Shown: piece by piece, positions 1 to 8,496 of the stretch
Numbering within the stretch: position 1 is the first letter of the stretch
Layout of the letters: each line of letters starts with the position of its first letter
Assembly: GCA_030830725.1 (NCBI GenBank)
Contig: JAURMN010000084.1
Span: forward strand, 1-37,051
DNA: 37,051 nt
Direction of reading: 5' to 3'
Source: Balneolales bacterium
Lineage (GTDB): Bacteria; Bacteroidota; Rhodothermia; Balneolales; Balneolaceae
Position numbers and translations under genes: made by a program
The notes under the pieces: generated by a model
Told to the model about the DNA's origin: nothing
What the model saw: the letters and a program-made list of their open reading frames with translations, nothing else
The model's database searches: none

Positions 1-1
1 C

Positions 2-559
2 ATGCAGGATGCTTCTCAGCCAGTTTGGTTGGCAGGGTATCAAACCGTGAGCAATTCGCATCCCGATTATGCGGCGCTTTCGTTACTTGGGGATATCATC
101 TCGAGTGGCCGGACCTCTCGTTTTTACAAAGCGTTGGTGGAAGATTCTCAAAAAGCACTAGCCGTTCAAGCATTAAATGGGTTTCCAGGCACGCGTTTTC
201 CTTCGTTATTCATCACGTTTGCGATTCCGAATCAGGGTGTGGATGTAATGGAAATTGAGACGATGATTGAGGAGGAAATTGTCAAAGTACAACAGGGAGA
301 TATCACCCAGGATGAACTCAATCGTGCCATCACCAATCGTCGTGCCGACATCGTGCGCAGTTTGAATTCAAACAGTGGATTAGCCTTGAACGCCGCTACG
401 TTCCACATGCAGCAGGGAGACTGGAGAGCGCTCTTTACACAATTGGATGAGTTCTCCGAAGTCACACTGGCGGATTTACGACGAGTTGCCAATCAGTATC
501 TGGTTAAAACGAATCGTACCGTTGGTATCATCGAAAATAGCGCAACTGCATCTAATTGA
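2..559 (+). CDS. M16 family metallopeptidase, C-terminal part (5' truncated by window edge)
   Basis: This is the C-terminal half of an M16 (insulinase/processing-peptidase-like) protein. The frame is open to the window edge, so the ATG at base 2 is probably internal. The visible part resembles the second M16 domain: the stretch 'SSGRTSRFYKALV' matches the usual 'sSRLy.aLv' helix, followed by an acidic helical region and a typical 'VANQYLV' end. The HxxEH zinc motif would lie upstream, so activity cannot be judged. A second M16 gene starts 14 bp downstream, and two-gene M16 pairs often encode one catalytic and one non-catalytic subunit. The next gene lacks the zinc site, so I infer that this one is the catalytic partner. 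Export to the periplasm is likely but its N-terminus is not visible. Confidence 0.85.
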   Translation: MQDASQPVWLAGYQTVSNSHPDYAALSLLGDIISSGRTSRFYKALVEDSQKALAVQALNGFPGTRFPSLFITFAIPNQGVDVMEIETMIEEEIVKVQQGDITQDELNRAITNRRADIVRSLNSNSGLALNAATFHMQQGDWRALFTQLDEFSEVTLADLRRVANQYLVKTNRTVGIIENSATASN

Positions 560-573
560 TAAATTAAACGAAT

Positions 574-2670
574 ATGAAATCACTAAAATCTATTCTGATT
601 CTGCCTCTGCTGTTGCTCTTTGTGACAGAAGGCCTTTCTGCTCAATCGCAAAAACTCCCACGCTGGGATGAGATTGAGTATCCGCCACTAAAAAATTTCA
701 CGAAACCGGAACTCGACATTTTTACACTTGATAACGGGATCGAATTCTATCTAATTGAAGATAATGAGCTTCCACTCGTGAATGTTCGGGTAACCGTTCG
801 TACAGGTGGAATTCTAGATCCTGCCGATAAAACAGGTCTTACCAATATTTTGGGAGATGTGCTTCGTTCTGGGGGTTCTGAAAACTATCCCGCAGATGAA
901 CTCAATACCTTGCTTGAAAATAAAGCGGCAAGCATGGAGACCTTTGGAGGATTTACTTCGATTGGAGCTTCCATGAATGTACTCAAGGAGGATATAGACG
1001 AGCTTCTTCCAGTCTTTGTGGATCTGTTGCAAAATCCATTGATCCCTGAAGACAAAATTAGTTTGGCGAAAACTCAGTATAAGAGCTCAGTTTCCCGTCG
1101 AAATGATGATCAAGGTGGTATTGCGAATCGCGAATTTGGACGATTAATCTATGGTGCCGATTCCCCTTATGGTCGAATGATGGAATATGAAACCATCGAT
1201 GCGGTTACCCGCGCGGATCTAGAAGAACGTCACTCAGAGGCATTTGTTGGCTCGAATATGCTGATTGGGATCGTCGGAGATTTCAATACAGAGGAAATGA
1301 AGCAAAAACTTCAAGCTGCATTTGGTTCGATTCCAACGGGATCTCCAACCAATTTATTTCCACCAGAAATTAACTATGAGTACACCTCCACCATTAATTT
1401 CATTGACAAACCAGATGTGAATCAGAGTTACGTACTTCTCGGTCACATCGGGGGACTTCGTGAGAATCCTGACTATGCGGCTCTTCAGGTAATGAATGAG
1501 GTATTGAGTGGTGGCTTTTCGGGACGCCTATTCCAGGTTGTACGTACCGATTTAGGCTTAGCCTATGCCGTCTTTGGGGCTTTCGGAAGCGGAACACTTT
1601 ATGAAGGACAATTCTATGCCGGCGTGATGACCCAAAGCGCCTCCACAGCGCAGGCAATTGACGCGATCATCGAGCAAATTCGTCGTATTCAGAACGAACC
1701 GATTACGGAAGAGGAAATCGGTCTCACCAAAGATCAGTTCTTGAATTCGTTGGTGTTTAGATATGACAGTAAAGCCAAGGTGTTAAATGAGCGACTCAGT
1801 AATGAGTATGTAGGCCTGCCTGCTGATGCTTTCGATAAGTTAATCGACGAAATCAAAGCGGTGTCGATCGAAGATGTGCAACGCGTGGCTCGCCACTATC
1901 TCCGTCCGGATGCGCTCCAGATCTTGGTAGTGGGTAATGGTGCCGAAATCGGGGATCAGCTCGAGAAATATGGTCAGGTCAATAATGTCGATATTGAGAT
2001 TCCAACTCCGTCCTCTTCCTCATCGTCAGAATCTGGAGATGCTATTCGTGGCGCCGAATGGAAAGATAGAATGTCGGGTGCTATGCTGCCGCAGGGTCGT
2101 CCAGAAGGGATCATTGTAATGGATGCGGTGAACAATGTGCAAACACCAAACGGTCCGATGGCGCTAGTAAGCGAGCAAGAGTTAGATTTTACTGGCCAAA
2201 AATTGATCTCTACGATCTCCACTCCAATGGGAGATATTGTGGTAGAAGTAGGAGTGAGCTCAGGTTCACAGAGCATGGGTGGACAATCCATGAATTTACC
2301 CCCTACTCAAGTGAAAGCAGCATGGGAAGAGCTCTACAGATCTCCACTTTGGGTGGCGTTGAATCCCGATCAGTATATTGCAGAGTTTCTTGGAGTTGTA
2401 GAAGAGGAGGGGGCTCAATATGTGCAGGTTAAATTCCAAGGTGAGGCGGATAATATTTCGCTGACGGTTCTACTTGATCTTGAGACTGCACTGCCATTCA
2501 AGAGTAGTTCAACCTATTTTGTTGCTCAAATTGGGGATAATGTTTCCACAGAGACTCGATTTAATGATTGGAAGCTATCCGACGGCGTAATGATGGCCTA
2601 CGAGCGTATCACGTTTGTGAATGGAACAGAACAGTCTACGATGAAGGTGAATTCCCACTCGTTGAGATAA
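574..2670 (+). CDS. M16 family peptidase-like protein without zinc site, with extra C-terminal domain
   Basis: Exported M16-family protein of 698 residues with a signal peptide (residues 1-23, ending 'GLSAQ'). Two M16 domains follow (about 45-250 and 260-475). Where active members have HxxEH ('GLAHFLEHM' type), this one reads 'GLTNILGDV', so both zinc histidines and the glutamate are replaced. The second domain keeps the R...Y substrate-binding pattern in 'VRTDLGLAYAVFG'. A serine-rich linker (about 476-489) leads to about 200 extra residues not found in standard M16 subunits. Its end ('LLDLETALPFKSSSTY', 'RFNDWKLSDGVMMAYE') looks like the beta-rich LolA-like lipoprotein-sorting fold. I infer a non-catalytic partner of the upstream M16 protein that binds peptide or lipoprotein in the periplasm. 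M16 identity is firm; the C-terminal domain call is tentative. Confidence 0.9.
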   Translation: MKSLKSILILPLLLLFVTEGLSAQSQKLPRWDEIEYPPLKNFTKPELDIFTLDNGIEFYLIEDNELPLVNVRVTVRTGGILDPADKTGLTNILGDVLRSGGSENYPADELNTLLENKAASMETFGGFTSIGASMNVLKEDIDELLPVFVDLLQNPLIPEDKISLAKTQYKSSVSRRNDDQGGIANREFGRLIYGADSPYGRMMEYETIDAVTRADLEERHSEAFVGSNMLIGIVGDFNTEEMKQKLQAAFGSIPTGSPTNLFPPEINYEYTSTINFIDKPDVNQSYVLLGHIGGLRENPDYAALQVMNEVLSGGFSGRLFQVVRTDLGLAYAVFGAFGSGTLYEGQFYAGVMTQSASTAQAIDAIIEQIRRIQNEPITEEEIGLTKDQFLNSLVFRYDSKAKVLNERLSNEYVGLPADAFDKLIDEIKAVSIEDVQRVARHYLRPDALQILVVGNGAEIGDQLEKYGQVNNVDIEIPTPSSSSSSESGDAIRGAEWKDRMSGAMLPQGRPEGIIVMDAVNNVQTPNGPMALVSEQELDFTGQKLISTISTPMGDIVVEVGVSSGSQSMGGQSMNLPPTQVKAAWEELYRSPLWVALNPDQYIAEFLGVVEEEGAQYVQVKFQGEADNISLTVLLDLETALPFKSSSTYFVAQIGDNVSTETRFNDWKLSDGVMMAYERITFVNGTEQSTMKVNSHSLR

Positions 2671-2791
2671 GTGTGAGAAGGGGCTCAAAGTCAGTACATT
2701 AGGGTCTACATTGGCTTCTGACCCACTTTCTTTGATCATTCAATGCCTTAGACCAACACGCCGTGACCTGGTCAGGTCTATGAGAACCCCC

Positions 2792-3805
2792 TCAGAACCC
2801 GGACGCGGACTTGGATAATCGGGCATGATTAAGTGCCCGGTCAATTACCTTTTGTGCATCCGCGTATTCCGGAAGGTGTACCGATGTTGGATCCATGAGC
2901 CACTCCTGTATAGTCTTTCTCGAACTATCCGTCCAATCGTGAATGACTGGTATTCCCAATTCCTTTAAAGCGGCTGCATTACACAGTTGCTCGTATTGAT
3001 TTTGGATAGGCTTAATGAGGAGTTTTTTGTTCATAAACATCGCTTCAGCACAAGTTTCAAACCCGCCACTGGTCATTACGCCCAAGGATCCTTCCAGACT
3101 TTTGAGAAAGTCTTCATTACTGATAGGCCTTACGGTAATATTATTCTTTTCCGTTTTTGACTCTGCATATGTGGAAAAAATCTCCCACTTTACCTTTCCA
3201 AAGGTCTTTAACTGTTCACTCATAACCTCATGGTGATAAGCCGGCAAATAGACGGTTATATGCTCTCCCTGAACAGGATTTAAATCACGAATTTGCTTGC
3301 GAATAATGGGAGGCTCAATAAAGCTGTCATAGCGCTTGAAATGAAACCCAACCGCATAGGTTGAAGGGGCAAAATGGGTCATAATCTGTTCTGCAAAGAG
3401 AGAGCGCTCCTTGGGTCGAGGGGAATTCGCAGACAAAAATGCTGCCTGATGACTAAGGGCCACTACAGAGCGATTTTGCAGTGTCGCGGCCCAAGCTGTA
3501 ACCGGTTCAAAATCGGAAATAATCAGATCATAAGAGTCCAATTTCAGGCTTTGTAGATCACGAAGAAACTCAATCGGCCTGAGAGAGGTTGCGGTTTTAA
3601 GCATGTCTACATTTCCATCCGAATCATACTCGAAACTCAACCCACGTTTACGAATAATCTCAAATCCATCTAAGTGGAGTTTGCAATTATATCCGCTGAT
3701 CAAAATATCAATGTCAGCGACCTGTTTTAAAACAGGGAGCAACTCACGAGCACGGCTGATGTGACCGTGTCCGGTGCCTTGGATACCGTAGAGTATTTTC
3801 ATCAC
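2792..3805 (-). CDS. GT-B-type glycosyltransferase (MurG/UDP-glycosyltransferase-like)
   Basis: Protein of 337 residues resembling the bacterial glycosyltransferases of the COG1819/GT28-like group. The N-terminus has the glycine-rich acceptor loop 'GIQGTGHGHISRA' (residues 7-19), as in MurG-type enzymes. A 'LIISDFEPV' strand closes the first domain, and 'TSGGFETCAEAMF' (about 243-255) is the donor-binding motif of the second. No signal peptide or membrane helix is visible, so it is probably cytosolic or peripheral on the inner membrane. The start is GTG at 3805 or ATG one codon later. It lies 53 bp downstream of an LpxH-like metallophosphoesterase on the same strand, which suggests a role in lipid A, glycolipid or surface-glycan synthesis. 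Donor and acceptor cannot be read from the sequence. Confidence 0.8.
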   Translation of the reverse strand: MMKILYGIQGTGHGHISRARELLPVLKQVADIDILISGYNCKLHLDGFEIIRKRGLSFEYDSDGNVDMLKTATSLRPIEFLRDLQSLKLDSYDLIISDFEPVTAWAATLQNRSVVALSHQAAFLSANSPRPKERSLFAEQIMTHFAPSTYAVGFHFKRYDSFIEPPIIRKQIRDLNPVQGEHITVYLPAYHHEVMSEQLKTFGKVKWEIFSTYAESKTEKNNITVRPISNEDFLKSLEGSLGVMTSGGFETCAEAMFMNKKLLIKPIQNQYEQLCNAAALKELGIPVIHDWTDSSRKTIQEWLMDPTSVHLPEYADAQKVIDRALNHARLSKSASGF

Positions 3806-3858
3806 ATTAGAGAATTAGGCTCAAGTTGAATCGAATGAAAATTGCGTTAAACACCGAC

Positions 3859-4677
3859 TTACATGGCCTCGATTTTTTGTCCATTTTCCGGATGTTTAGC
3901 CGGAATTATTCCAGAAGTTTCAGATCGAGTAAACGCTTCATTTTTATAGGCAAACATCGACCATTCCTCGCCGTCAAATTCTAAAGCGGTAAGATTTTCT
4001 ACCCAATCCCCCGAATTCATATAGATCACAGAACCCTGCTCATTTTCATATCCACGGATTTTGGGTTGGTGTATATGCCCACAGATCACATAATCGTAAC
4101 CTTGTTCAATGGCAAGCTCGATGGCAGTCATTTCAAAGTCATCAATAAATTTAACGGCCTTTTTCACACTGTCCTTAATGCGCTTAGATAAGGAGATCTT
4201 CCCTTTACCCATCTTTTCTAAAATATGATTTACAAATCTGTTCAGGTGAATCAATAGGTCATATCCTCGTCCACCGATTTTTGCAATCCATTTACTATGC
4301 TTCATGGTGATATCAAAGACATCACCATGAAAAACCCAGACTTTCTCACCATTGAGTTCCAGTACCATGCTGTCTTTCATGAAGAACGGACCCAACTGCA
4401 AATTCGAAACCTTTCGCATGACTTCGTCATGATTCCCGGTTAGATAGTGAACATCTGTTCCATTGCTCATCATGGTAAGCAGCGTCCTAATCACCAGCAT
4501 GTGTGACTCAGGCCAGTAGCGTTTTCGAAAATTCCAGATATCGACGATGTCCCCGTTTAAAATTAGCTGTTTGGGCTCAATGGAATTTAGGTATTGGACG
4601 AGTTCTAGGGCATGACACCCGACCGTTCCTAGATGCACATCAGAAATGACGGTTATTTCAACTGGACGTTTAGCCAT
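3859..4677 (-). CDS. Metallophosphoesterase, UDP-2,3-diacylglucosamine diphosphatase (LpxH)-like
   Basis: Calcineurin-like phosphoesterase of 272 residues with all metal motifs in order: 'SDVHLG' near the N-terminus, 'NGDIVD' (about 41), 'GNHDE' (about 81), 'FHGDVFD' (about 115) and 'CGHIHQPKI' (about 200). Length, the 'WNFRKRYWP' segment after GDxxD and the long helical insert (about 140-190) fit the UDP-2,3-diacylglucosamine diphosphatase group, which makes lipid X during lipid A synthesis. In this subfamily the substrate is often assigned by homology only, so another phospholipid head-group pyrophosphate is possible. It is the first gene of a minus-strand pair with the glycosyltransferase and is divergent from the OsmC gene. 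The ATG lies directly before the first beta-strand, so the start is secure. Confidence 0.85.
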   Translation of the reverse strand: MAKRPVEITVISDVHLGTVGCHALELVQYLNSIEPKQLILNGDIVDIWNFRKRYWPESHMLVIRTLLTMMSNGTDVHYLTGNHDEVMRKVSNLQLGPFFMKDSMVLELNGEKVWVFHGDVFDITMKHSKWIAKIGGRGYDLLIHLNRFVNHILEKMGKGKISLSKRIKDSVKKAVKFIDDFEMTAIELAIEQGYDYVICGHIHQPKIRGYENEQGSVIYMNSGDWVENLTALEFDGEEWSMFAYKNEAFTRSETSGIIPAKHPENGQKIEAM

Positions 4678-4839
4678 AAATTGGAGCGTTTATGAGAAAG
4701 TTACCATCCATGTGTTAAGCGAGCGTTGACGAATTGTTATCCTATTGTTGATGAATGATTACCGGAATGTTACTTTCTGCTTTTAAAAACGAAAAAAAGG
4801 GCAATGAAGTACCCGATTTCGGGTATTGAACTTTTAACT

Positions 4840-4845
4840 AAAGGA
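4840..4845 (+). promoter_or_regulatory. Ribosome binding site deciding the OsmC start
   Basis: The sequence AAAGGA lies six bases before the ATG at 4852. The earlier in-frame ATG at 4804 has only an A-rich leader. Good Shine-Dalgarno sequences are scarce in this window, so this one favours the internal ATG. Confidence 0.5.
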
Positions 4846-4851
4846 CTTGAA

Positions 4852-5268
4852 ATGGCAAAACATGTTACCGTCACGTTAAAAAATGAAAACTACGAAACTG
4901 CCCTCACCAATGGTCGTCATTATCTTACGGGGGATGAGCCAGTAGATTTGGGAGGAGGGGATAGAGGACCGGCACCGTACGAACTTTTACTTATGTCATT
5001 AGGATCTTGCAGTGTGGTGACAATGAAGATGTATGCTCAGAGAAAAGGGTATGAAATCGAGCATCTTGAAATGAAGTTGACCCATCACAAAGAAACCCGA
5101 GATTCCGATTCCGGAACCAGTGTGAAGGTGGATGTTATCCATAAAAAAGTTCAGTTAAAGGGGAATTTTACCCAAGAGCAGCGAGAACGAATATTGCAAA
5201 TCTCGTCGATGTGTCCAGTGCACCGAATATTGGAATCCGCAATAGAAATCAAGACGGAGTTTGCATAA
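4852..5268 (+). CDS. OsmC/Ohr family peroxide-reducing protein
   Basis: OsmC-family thiol peroxidase-like protein of 138 residues from the chosen start. The two reactive cysteines are visible: C53 in '[19 protein letters not shown]' and C121 in '[10 protein letters not shown]'. These are the peroxidatic and resolving pair that reduces organic hydroperoxides in the cytosol. The ORF track starts at 4804, but the extra 16 residues ('MKYPISGIELL...') have no counterpart in the family. The ATG at 4852 follows AAAGGA and gives the usual '[13 protein letters not shown]' N-terminus. The gene is divergent from the LpxH-like gene and its last 20 bp overlap the 3' end of the convergent YyaL-type gene. 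Family certain; physiological oxidant unknown. Confidence 0.9.
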   Translation: MAKHVTVTLKNENYETALTNGRHYLTGDEPVDLGGGDRGPAPYELLLMSLGSCSVVTMKMYAQRKGYEIEHLEMKLTHHKETRDSDSGTSVKVDVIHKKVQLKGNFTQEQRERILQISSMCPVHRILESAIEIKTEFA

Positions 5269-7378
5269 CCGAGGTGCTTAATTGCTGATAGAGCTCTTCC
5301 GCAGACGTGACAGGCAGTTCACAGTGATGGTGAACACAAAGGTAGGCTTTAGCTGTTGCATCGATCTGCATTTGACGGATGAAGGGGCTCAACTGACGAA
5401 GTTGTGTTTCTGTGGACGGGGTTAAGACATGCACAGTCTGTTCCGTATAGGCAAAGCTTCTGCAAACTTCTCTCATCTGAAACAATACAGGATCATCCTC
5501 CTGTCCGCTTAAGACGATATCGATTTCAACTCCCTGATGTAGAGTATGAGTCCGAGCCAGAAAAGGAGCTACCCCTGGACTTTTCTCTGCGTATACAGCA
5601 GCCAGACGAAGCGTTTGATCCCAACTCTCACGGTAACGCAGTTCACCCGTTAAGCGAAATAAACGATAACAAATCCATCCGTAGATCGAGTTTAATGACG
5701 GAATAGCTGAATCGATACTCTCTTTTTGTCTTCCAAGAGGGGTTTCCTGGTCTTCGCTTGTCATGAATAATCCTCCAATATTCTTATCCAAAAATTTCGC
5801 TTCGGCCAGATCAAGGTAGTAAACAGCACGCTGCAGATACACTGGATCTTGCCCCGCCTCATACAAACCCAGTGCAGCTAAAGACAAGGCTACCACATCG
5901 CACGCAAATCCCTCAATAGCCCTTTCCTGCTCTCGATATCGATGGTAAACCAATCCATCAGGCCCCGTCATAACAAACTCCAATGAGTTCCATGTTCGTT
6001 CAGCACTTTTTAGGAGTTTCTCCTCATCCAGATAAAGCGAAGCCATGGCCAGTGCATAAATCATGTACCCATTCCAATCCGTTAAGATTTTATCATCGGT
6101 TAATGGCCGGGTTCTTTGAGATCGGATCGTGAGCATTTTTTCTCGAAGTTCTTCCAACAGGATCTGAAAATCCTCTTTATTCATTCCCAATTTTTCAGAA
6201 AAGCTGTTAATTCCGTCTGAGAGGTAAAGCACATTGGTGCCATTTGGATAGCCTGTCTGCTCTTCTAAATAATTCCCTTCAGGGCGGATATCAAAAATTT
6301 CTTCTATAAGAGCAGACTCCGTGACGCTGAAATGAGATCGTATTTCGGATTGCGCCCACGTGTAGAATTTTCCTTCCTCTCCCTCACTGTCGGCGTCTAT
6401 TGCGGAATAAAATAGCCCCTCAGCAGAGGTTAATTCTCTGGCAACATACGCTGCGATTTCCAACGCTGTATGCTTGGTTAGGCGACGCTGCAGATGAGCG
6501 AATGCTTTAGAATATGCCAAAAGCAAAAAAGCCTGATCATAAAGCATTTTTTCAAAATGAGGCACTTTCCAGGCTCGGTCTGTCGAATAGCGATGAAATC
6601 CATATCCGATTTGATCGTACATACCCCCATAACGCATCCATTTCAAGGTCGTCCGAGCCATTTTGAAGCTGGCTTGATCTTTTTTTTGTTCCCCATAATC
6701 CAGCAAAAATAACAGGTTTTGGGGCGTCGGGAATTTTGGAGCTGATCCAAACCCTCCATAGACGGTGTCATAAGTATCGATCAAATGCTGAGCACATGCA
6801 GAATCAAAGTAACGCAACGGAACCTCAGCCGGCATTGGATTATGGATTCGTATCGCATTCTCTTTGATTTTGGAGGTAATTTCAAGGATTCTCTCGGGAT
6901 TCTGTTGAAACGTCTCTTGCAAGATCGGTAATAAATCCAGCAATCCGGGGCGGTTTTGACCACGAGTATATTTAGCAATATAGGTTGCGGCAAAAAAAGG
7001 CTCTTTGTCAGGGGTAAGGGCCAGAGTCAGGGGCCAACCCCCGTGACCGTTCAGCATTTGGCATACGGTCATCATGGCACTGTCGATATCAGGTCGCTCT
7101 TCGCGATCTACTTTTATACTTACAAAGTATTCATTGAGTAATGCAGCGATTTCCAAATCTTCAAAACTCTCTTTTTCCATCACATGGCACCAGTGACAGG
7201 TAGCATATCCAATCGACACAAACAGGGGCTTGTTCTCTTTTTTAGCTCTAGAAAAGGCCTCCTCGCCCCAGGGCATCCAATGTACTGGATTACTGGCGTG
7301 TTGTAGTAAATAAGGACTTTTTTCGCTCCAAAGAAGGTTTTTCAAGAGAACCTCACATGGCTTATAATCGGGAGTCAT
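5249..7378 (-). CDS. YyaL-type protein: thioredoxin-like (DUF255) domain plus six-hairpin barrel
   Basis: Protein of 709 residues of the conserved YyaL/spermatogenesis-associated protein 20 family. The N-terminal thioredoxin-like domain (about 10-175) has 'CHWC' at residues 61-64 within '[16 protein letters not shown]', and '[14 protein letters not shown]' just before it is the family signature. The rest is an alpha/alpha-barrel region resembling six-hairpin glycosidases ('[14 protein letters not shown]', '[15 protein letters not shown]', '[10 protein letters not shown]', '[10 protein letters not shown]'). No signal peptide is visible, so it is probably cytosolic. Its molecular function has not been firmly established. 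The gene lies 19 bp downstream of mgsA on the same strand, and its 3' end overlaps the convergent OsmC gene by 20 bp. Length is normal for the family. Confidence 0.93.
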   Translation of the reverse strand: MTPDYKPCEVLLKNLLWSEKSPYLLQHASNPVHWMPWGEEAFSRAKKENKPLFVSIGYATCHWCHVMEKESFEDLEIAALLNEYFVSIKVDREERPDIDSAMMTVCQMLNGHGGWPLTLALTPDKEPFFAATYIAKYTRGQNRPGLLDLLPILQETFQQNPERILEITSKIKENAIRIHNPMPAEVPLRYFDSACAQHLIDTYDTVYGGFGSAPKFPTPQNLLFLLDYGEQKKDQASFKMARTTLKWMRYGGMYDQIGYGFHRYSTDRAWKVPHFEKMLYDQAFLLLAYSKAFAHLQRRLTKHTALEIAAYVARELTSAEGLFYSAIDADSEGEEGKFYTWAQSEIRSHFSVTESALIEEIFDIRPEGNYLEEQTGYPNGTNVLYLSDGINSFSEKLGMNKEDFQILLEELREKMLTIRSQRTRPLTDDKILTDWNGYMIYALAMASLYLDEEKLLKSAERTWNSLEFVMTGPDGLVYHRYREQERAIEGFACDVVALSLAALGLYEAGQDPVYLQRAVYYLDLAEAKFLDKNIGGLFMTSEDQETPLGRQKESIDSAIPSLNSIYGWICYRLFRLTGELRYRESWDQTLRLAAVYAEKSPGVAPFLARTHTLHQGVEIDIVLSGQEDDPVLFQMREVCRSFAYTEQTVHVLTPSTETQLRQLSPFIRQMQIDATAKAYLCVHHHCELPVTSAEELYQQLSTSVMQTPS

Positions 7379-7397
7379 TCATTGGATTAACCCTACC

Positions 7398-7928
7398 TTA
7401 AATCGATCGGTATCGTTTTGAATAATCAACCAAGTATCGCGAGTATTCACTGTCCATCAGCTCGGAAGAGATCAAAAAATCGGCGGACGATCGATTACAC
7501 GCCAAGGGAATATTATACACCACCGAAATTCGTAGCAGGGCTTTTACGTCGACATCATGAGGTTGTGCCTGAAGTGGATCCCAGAAAAAAATCATCATGT
7601 CTATTTCATTCTGAGCAATGGCTGCGCCAATCTGTTGATCCCCTCCCAAAGGGCCACTCAAAAACGTGTGAACGGGTAGCCTCAGCTCTTTGGCCAGCAT
7701 GCTTCCCGTGGTCCCTGTGCCTAATAATTCGTGTTTTTCCAAAGTTTCAAGATTAAATTTTGCCCAATCCACCAAATCACGTTTCCGATGGTCGTGAGCG
7801 ATAAGCGCAATGCGCTTACGCTTTTTCATAGTAAGCGTCGAACTCGCGATGGACGGATGAAGATGATCCAAATCCACGGGATTCGCATGGCCTTGTGAAT
7901 GTTCATGAGAACCTTGTGATTTATTCAT
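7398..7928 (-). CDS. mgsA: Methylglyoxal synthase
   Basis: Converts dihydroxyacetone phosphate to methylglyoxal and phosphate, a bypass of lower glycolysis used when phosphate is short or triose phosphates accumulate. The core begins at 'KRIALIAHDHRKRDLV' and holds the phosphate-binding 'GTGTTG', the catalytic aspartate in 'SGPLGGDQQIG' (D97), and 'FFWDPLQAQPHDVDVKALLR'. At 176 residues it is longer than the usual ~150, because of about 33 extra N-terminal residues rich in Ser and His ('SQGSHEHSQGH'). An internal ATG (M34, base 7829) would give the usual length, but neither start has a good ribosome site. It is divergent from ndk, with 127 bp between them, and is followed by the YyaL-type gene. 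Confidence 0.93.
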   Translation of the reverse strand: MNKSQGSHEHSQGHANPVDLDHLHPSIASSTLTMKKRKRIALIAHDHRKRDLVDWAKFNLETLEKHELLGTGTTGSMLAKELRLPVHTFLSGPLGGDQQIGAAIAQNEIDMMIFFWDPLQAQPHDVDVKALLRISVVYNIPLACNRSSADFLISSELMDSEYSRYLVDYSKRYRSI

Positions 7929-8055
7929 GATAAAGAGGGTCTTTAATTGCAGCAGGATTATGGGTGTCGTATCTTATCAAAATGTAAAATAATTGAGATT
8001 GCCATTGATGCAACTCAGTATGTGAACCTTCATCTTAAGATTACAGAATAATAGT

Positions 8056-8487
8056 ATGGCAATTGAACGTACACTTACAATACTAAAACCTGATTGTGTC
8101 CGCAAAGGATTAATTGGCGACGTCACCAAGCGCATTCAGGATGCAGGGTTTAAAATTTTAGCAATGAAGCTTACCCGTCTGACTCCGCAGACAGCAGGTG
8201 GGTTTTATGCAGTTCACCGGGAGAGACCATTTTTTGGTGAACTCGTTGAATTCATGTCCAGTGGCGCTTGCGTACCCATGATCTTGGAAAAAGAGAATGC
8301 AGTAGCTGATTTTCGTGCATTGATCGGAGCGACCAATCCTGCTCAAGCTGCTCCTGGAACCATTCGTGCCGATTTCGCGGACTCAGTCGGTGAAAATATA
8401 ATTCACGGGTCGGATTCTGTTGAAAATGGCCATATTGAGGCGGCTTATTTCTTCGCTGAATCCGATGTGGTTGCCAATCAGGCCTAA
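8056..8487 (+). CDS. ndk: Nucleoside diphosphate kinase
   Basis: Transfers the gamma-phosphate of ATP to nucleoside diphosphates through a phosphohistidine and so balances the NTP and dNTP pools. The 143-residue protein matches the family from end to end: '[18 protein letters not shown]' at the start, '[19 protein letters not shown]' in the middle, and the active-site 'NIIHGSDS' with H117. The leader is A/T-rich without a Shine-Dalgarno sequence ('agaataatagt'). A muramidase gene begins 9 bp after the stop, so the two are probably co-transcribed. Confidence 0.97.
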   Translation: MAIERTLTILKPDCVRKGLIGDVTKRIQDAGFKILAMKLTRLTPQTAGGFYAVHRERPFFGELVEFMSSGACVPMILEKENAVADFRALIGATNPAQAAPGTIRADFADSVGENIIHGSDSVENGHIEAAYFFAESDVVANQA

Positions 8488-8496
8488 TCCGATCTC

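Noticed and set aside
1974-2291. Minus-strand ORF (105 residues) opposite the M16 C-terminal domain
   Set aside because: It arises from the Ser-rich linker codons and flanking sequence of the real gene; no family resemblance.
2671-2791. Possible terminator in the gap between convergent genes (GACCTGGTCAGGTC and a longer imperfect repeat around TCAAAG...CTTTGA)
   Set aside because: The perfect arms have a 2-base loop, the longer pairing has large bulges, and no T-run follows on either strand.
4449-4460. Second GAAC-N4-GTTC palindrome
   Set aside because: It lies in the middle of the metallophosphoesterase coding region with no promoter nearby. It serves as a warning that such matches arise by chance.
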